A stretch of 8,850 bases of DNA from an uncultured beta proteobacterium (GTDB lineage Bacteria > Pseudomonadota > Gammaproteobacteria > Burkholderiales > Burkholderiaceae). How positions within the stretch are numbered: the stretch's first letter is position 1; every line of letters begins with the position of its first letter. Of this stretch, positions 7,156-8,850 are shown in pieces. Location of the stretch: NCBI GenBank assembly GCA_903938955.1, contig CAJAFJ010000572.1:1-8850 (forward strand), read 5' to 3'. Position numbers and translations under genes: made by a program. The notes below the pieces were generated by a model that saw nothing but the letters and a program-made list of their open reading frames with translations, searched no databases and was not told where the DNA came from.

Positions 7156-7182
7156 GTCAATTTGCCCACATTCATCCCAAAA
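7156..7182 (+). promoter_or_regulatory. Weak sigma-28-like site upstream of fliC2
   Basis: GTCAATTT, 11 nt, TCCCAAAA has the right spacing and its -10 differs from the proposed fliC1 -10 at one base. It matches the general FliA consensus poorly (4 of 8 and 5 of 8). A start near 7189 would give a leader of about 160 nt, like that of fliC1. An alternative -10, GGCGATTA at 7302-7309, matches better (6 of 8) but has a poor -35 and 10-nt spacer, and would start transcription inside the leader hairpin. Confidence 0.2.
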
Positions 7183-7310
7183 ACCAACAAAACCCAGTTC
7201 CAAAGGCAAGAACTGGCGGTGTTTTGCTCCGTTCATCAAGCTTACGACTTGGTGCACCTTCAGCACAATTTACCCACTGCCAACCAAGTCAGCGACGTGC
7301 TGGCGATTAT

Positions 7311-7324
7311 CGGCAGAAATGCCG
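7311..7324 (+). promoter_or_regulatory. fliC2 leader hairpin with GNRA tetraloop
   Basis: The fliC2 leader reads CGGCA-GAAA-UGCCG: a 5-bp stem closed by a GAAA tetraloop, with a U-G pair able to extend it. It is the counterpart of the fliC1 leader hairpin. The differences within the hairpin are the variable second base of the loop (A for C) and the first stem base (C for U), and both keep the structure. The hairpin ends 27 nt before the ATG and is followed by GGATTTATT and then the AGGAG ribosome binding site. Confidence 0.5.
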
Positions 7325-7351
7325 GATTTATTTTGCTTATAGGAGCCTTCC

Positions 7352-8161
7352 ATGTCGTCGATCAACACCAACATCAATTCGCTTAATGCCCAGCGCAATC
7401 TGGCCAGCACCGCGAACTCGCTGGCTACTTCCATGAATCGGCTTTCGTCGGGCTTGCGCGTCAACAGCGCAAAAGACGACGCCGCCGGCCTGGCGATTGC
7501 CGAGCGCATGAATGCCCAGACCCGTGGCATGAATGTCGCCATCCGCAACGCCAATGACGCCATCTCGCTGGCGCAAACAGCAGAGGGCGCACTGGGCGCC
7601 ATCTCCAACAACTTGCAGCGCATGCGTGAGTTGGCGGTGCAGGCGGCCAACGGCACCAACAGCGTCAGCGACGTGGCCTCGCTCGAAGCAGAGTTCGCAC
7701 TGCTCGCCGATGAAAACACCCGCGTTGCTGCGGCGACTACGTTCAATAACAAGCCCATCATTGCCAACGCCACGTTTGACTTCCAGATCGGCGCCAATGC
7801 CGTGGCGGCCAATGACACCATCTCTGTGACGGCCACCAGCTACACGGGCACGGCCACCACACTGGGCGCCACCAACTTGAGCGCACAAAGTGCCATTGCC
7901 GCGTTAGACGCCGATATCGATCAAGTGACGTCGGCGCGTGCCACCTGGGGCGCCTCGCAGAACCGGTTTGAGAGCGTGATCTCGAATTTGCGCGTGTCGG
8001 CTGAAAATTCGGCCGCCGCCCGCGGGCGCATCATGGATGCTGACTACGCGCAGGAAACGTCCAACCTGTCCCGCTCGCAAGTCCTGCAGCAAGCCGGCAC
8101 CGCCATGGTGGCGCAGGCCAACCAGTTGCCGCAAAGCGTGCTGTCCTTGCTGCGGCAGTAA
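7352..8161 (+). CDS. fliC: Flagellin FliC2 (second short filament subunit)
   Basis: A 269-residue flagellin, paralogous to FliC1 and in the opposite orientation. Both conserved terminal domains are intact (MSSINTNI start, [31 protein letters not shown], end VLSLLRQ). The centre is short, so D2/D3 are essentially absent; it is richer in Thr, Ser and Ala than FliC1 (for example [18 protein letters not shown], about 170-187). The ATG follows TAGGAG at suitable distance. Over the 176 conserved terminal residues I count 13 differences from FliC1; eight give FliC2 a Ser where FliC1 has Gly, Ala or Thr, and one goes the other way. A strong terminator follows at once, then a GT41-type glycosyltransferase. 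Whether it is a major, minor or conditional filament subunit cannot be told from sequence. Confidence 0.97.
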   Translation: MSSINTNINSLNAQRNLASTANSLATSMNRLSSGLRVNSAKDDAAGLAIAERMNAQTRGMNVAIRNANDAISLAQTAEGALGAISNNLQRMRELAVQAANGTNSVSDVASLEAEFALLADENTRVAAATTFNNKPIIANATFDFQIGANAVAANDTISVTATSYTGTATTLGATNLSAQSAIAALDADIDQVTSARATWGASQNRFESVISNLRVSAENSAAARGRIMDADYAQETSNLSRSQVLQQAGTAMVAQANQLPQSVLSLLRQ

Positions 8162-8194
8162 AGTGTTACGCCGCAACGGCCAACACTGATTTTT
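8162..8194 (+). terminator. Intrinsic terminator of fliC2
   Basis: Directly after the fliC2 stop codon, AGTGTT pairs with AACACT, an inner GCCG pairs with CGGC around a CAA loop, with a small asymmetric bulge between, and GATTTTT follows. This is a standard rho-independent layout. It lies in the 45-bp gap before the glycosyltransferase gene, so that gene would be read by partial read-through or from a promoter I cannot see. Confidence 0.8.
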
Positions 8195-8206
8195 CGAGCA
8201 ACGCAC

Positions 8207-8850
8207 ATGTCCAAACAACACCGGCGACCTTCTTCGAGCAAAAAACCAAGTCAAGCAGAGATCAACACGCTCACGCAGCTCTTTTCGTTGCCAAACGATG
8301 GGGCTACGGAGTTGTTGGCGCTTTCTTTGACCCTCCGCTACCCTGGCCACGGATTTGCCTGGAAAGTGCTGGGCGCCCTGTACGAAAAAAAAGGCCGCTA
8401 CGAAGAATCCCTGCTCGCCACCCGCAAGGCCATTGCCCTGCTGCCCGGCGATGCCTCCTCGCATAACAACCTGGGCACCGCACTTTATAAACTGAACCGG
8501 CCGCAAGAGGCGGAAGCAAGCCTCAGGAATGCGCTGGCACTGGTCCCCAATTACCCCAAAGCGCTGAACAACTTGGGTGGCGTGCTGTTTTCCATGAGAA
8601 GGGTGGCTGAAGCCAACCAGTTTTTTCACCGTGCGGTGAAAGAAGACGCCTCACATCAAAAGCACCTGAATGCTTATTCCAACCTGCTTTTCAGCCTGTG
8701 CCACGACGTCTCCATGGAACCCCAGCAACTGTTTGACGAGCACCTCGCCTTTGGTGAACAGTTTGAAGCCCCGTTGCGGGCCAGCTGGCAAGCCCATTCC
8801 AATTCAAAAGACCCCGCGCGCGTGCTGCACGTCGGCTTCGTCTCGGGCGA
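8207..8850 (+). CDS. TPR-containing GT41 (SPINDLY/OGT-like) glycosyltransferase, N-terminal part
   Basis: An open frame of 214 complete codons runs off the right edge, so only the N-terminal part is seen. After a basic, Ser-rich start come three TPR-like units (HGFAWKVLGALYEKKGRYEE near 48, SSHNNLGTALYKLNRPQEAE near 84, KALNNLGGVLFSMRRVAEA near 118). A linker follows (EPQQLFDEHLAFGEQFEAPLR, about 171-191 with its final R), then RVLHVGFVSG at 205-214, the usual entry into the GT41 catalytic domain (compare RIGYVS.D). Catalytic residues lie outside the window. GT41 enzymes transfer sugars such as GlcNAc to Ser/Thr of proteins, with the TPRs holding the acceptor. Next to fliC2, flagellin is the likely acceptor, by inference. 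The ATG at 8207 lacks a strong Shine-Dalgarno. An A8 run (8385-8392) lies in the first TPR. Confidence 0.88.
   Translation, partial: MSKQHRRPSSSKKPSQAEINTLTQLFSLPNDGATELLALSLTLRYPGHGFAWKVLGALYEKKGRYEESLLATRKAIALLPGDASSHNNLGTALYKLNRPQEAEASLRNALALVPNYPKALNNLGGVLFSMRRVAEANQFFHRAVKEDASHQKHLNAYSNLLFSLCHDVSMEPQQLFDEHLAFGEQFEAPLRASWQAHSNSKDPARVLHVGFVSG
8385..8392 (+). repeat. A8 homopolymer inside the glycosyltransferase gene
   Basis: Eight A in a row cover the codons GAA AAA AAA near residues 60-62, in the first TPR unit. Such runs are possible sites of polymerase or replication slippage. Function is not shown by the sequence. Confidence 0.85.

Larger units (their letters stand above)
6945..7351. 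promoter_or_regulatory. Divergent flagellin intergenic region
   Basis: This 407-bp gap separates the two head-to-head flagellin genes and must hold both promoters; I see no gene in it. From left to right it has the fliC1 ribosome binding site, the fliC1 leader hairpin (6981-6994), a shared 12-mer (7025-7036), a sigma-28-like promoter for fliC1 (7088-7115), a GTGGGT/ACCCAC inverted repeat (7116-7148), a weak sigma-28-like site for fliC2 (7156-7182), an inverted repeat CCAGTTC/GAACTGG (7194-7216), the second copy of the 12-mer (7225-7236), the palindrome GGTGCACC (7251-7258), the fliC2 leader hairpin (7311-7324) and the fliC2 ribosome binding site. Confidence 0.7.
6904..7392. repeat. Head-to-head inverted repeat of flagellin gene starts
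   Basis: The fliC1 and fliC2 coding starts form the arms of a large imperfect inverted repeat around the 407-bp gap. A perfectly identical 29-bp block lies at 6904-6932 (minus) and 7364-7392 (plus), codons 5 to 14. The protein similarity continues for 104 residues, though many third positions differ, so most of the arm is not identical DNA. The arms extend into the leaders through the 21-nt hairpin block. This arrangement permits gene conversion and, in principle, inversion of the segment between. Confidence 0.75.

Noticed and set aside
7214..7228. TGGCGGTGTTTTGCT as a sigma-54 promoter of fliC2
   Set aside because: The GG and GC elements are nine bases apart; sigma-54 promoters keep ten, and the spacing is strict.
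7307..7314. GCCGATAA on the minus strand, an exact sigma-28 -10
   Set aside because: The TAAA upstream is only 12 nt away rather than about 15, and the start would be more than 350 bp from fliC1; the motif also overlaps the fliC2 leader hairpin.
7270..7888. Minus-strand open frames of 183-188 codons opposite fliC2
   Set aside because: They are antisense shadows of fliC2; similar frames occur opposite fliC1 because the two genes are paralogous.
1..8850. CRISPR array, insertion sequence, prophage or defence system
   Set aside because: I found no regularly spaced repeats, transposase or integrase frames, or defence-type domains; the window is a flagellar and envelope region.

Overview
The window looks like part of a flagellated betaproteobacterial chromosome, most likely Comamonadaceae and perhaps Rhodoferax-like. 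The basis is the moderately high G+C, the short flagellins, the compact fliD-fliS-fliT order, and the style of the SEL1-repeat and TPR-glycosyltransferase proteins. The genus is an impression from protein style and was not searched.

Layout: 1-317 has no gene I can support. On the minus strand, reading right to left, come a flagellin gene (6141-6944, here fliC1), fliD (filament cap, 4617-6041), fliS (flagellin chaperone, 4133-4552), fliT (FliD chaperone, 3823-4122), an RND-type outer-membrane efflux lipoprotein (2270-3667), and a cytoplasmic protein of about 16 SEL1-like repeats (318-2228). On the plus strand, divergent from fliC1, are a second flagellin gene (7352-8161, here fliC2), a strong intrinsic terminator, and the first 214 codons of a TPR plus GT41 (SPINDLY/OGT-like) glycosyltransferase that runs off the right edge.

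The genes form a late flagellar module: two filament subunits, the cap, chaperones for subunit and cap, and a candidate flagellin O-glycosyltransferase. A sigma-28-like site can be proposed upstream of fliC1 and a second one just after fliD for fliST; a weaker site can be proposed upstream of fliC2.

The most interesting part is the fliC1/fliC2 locus. The two genes are head-to-head paralogues around a 407-bp gap. Both leaders carry nearly the same 21-nt element, which folds into a small hairpin with a GNRA tetraloop; the differences between the copies preserve the fold. In the near-identical terminal regions, most amino acid changes give FliC2 an extra serine, and FliC2 is the flagellin next to the glycosyltransferase. 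A G9 tract in the SEL1 gene and an A8 tract in the glycosyltransferase gene are possible slippage sites.
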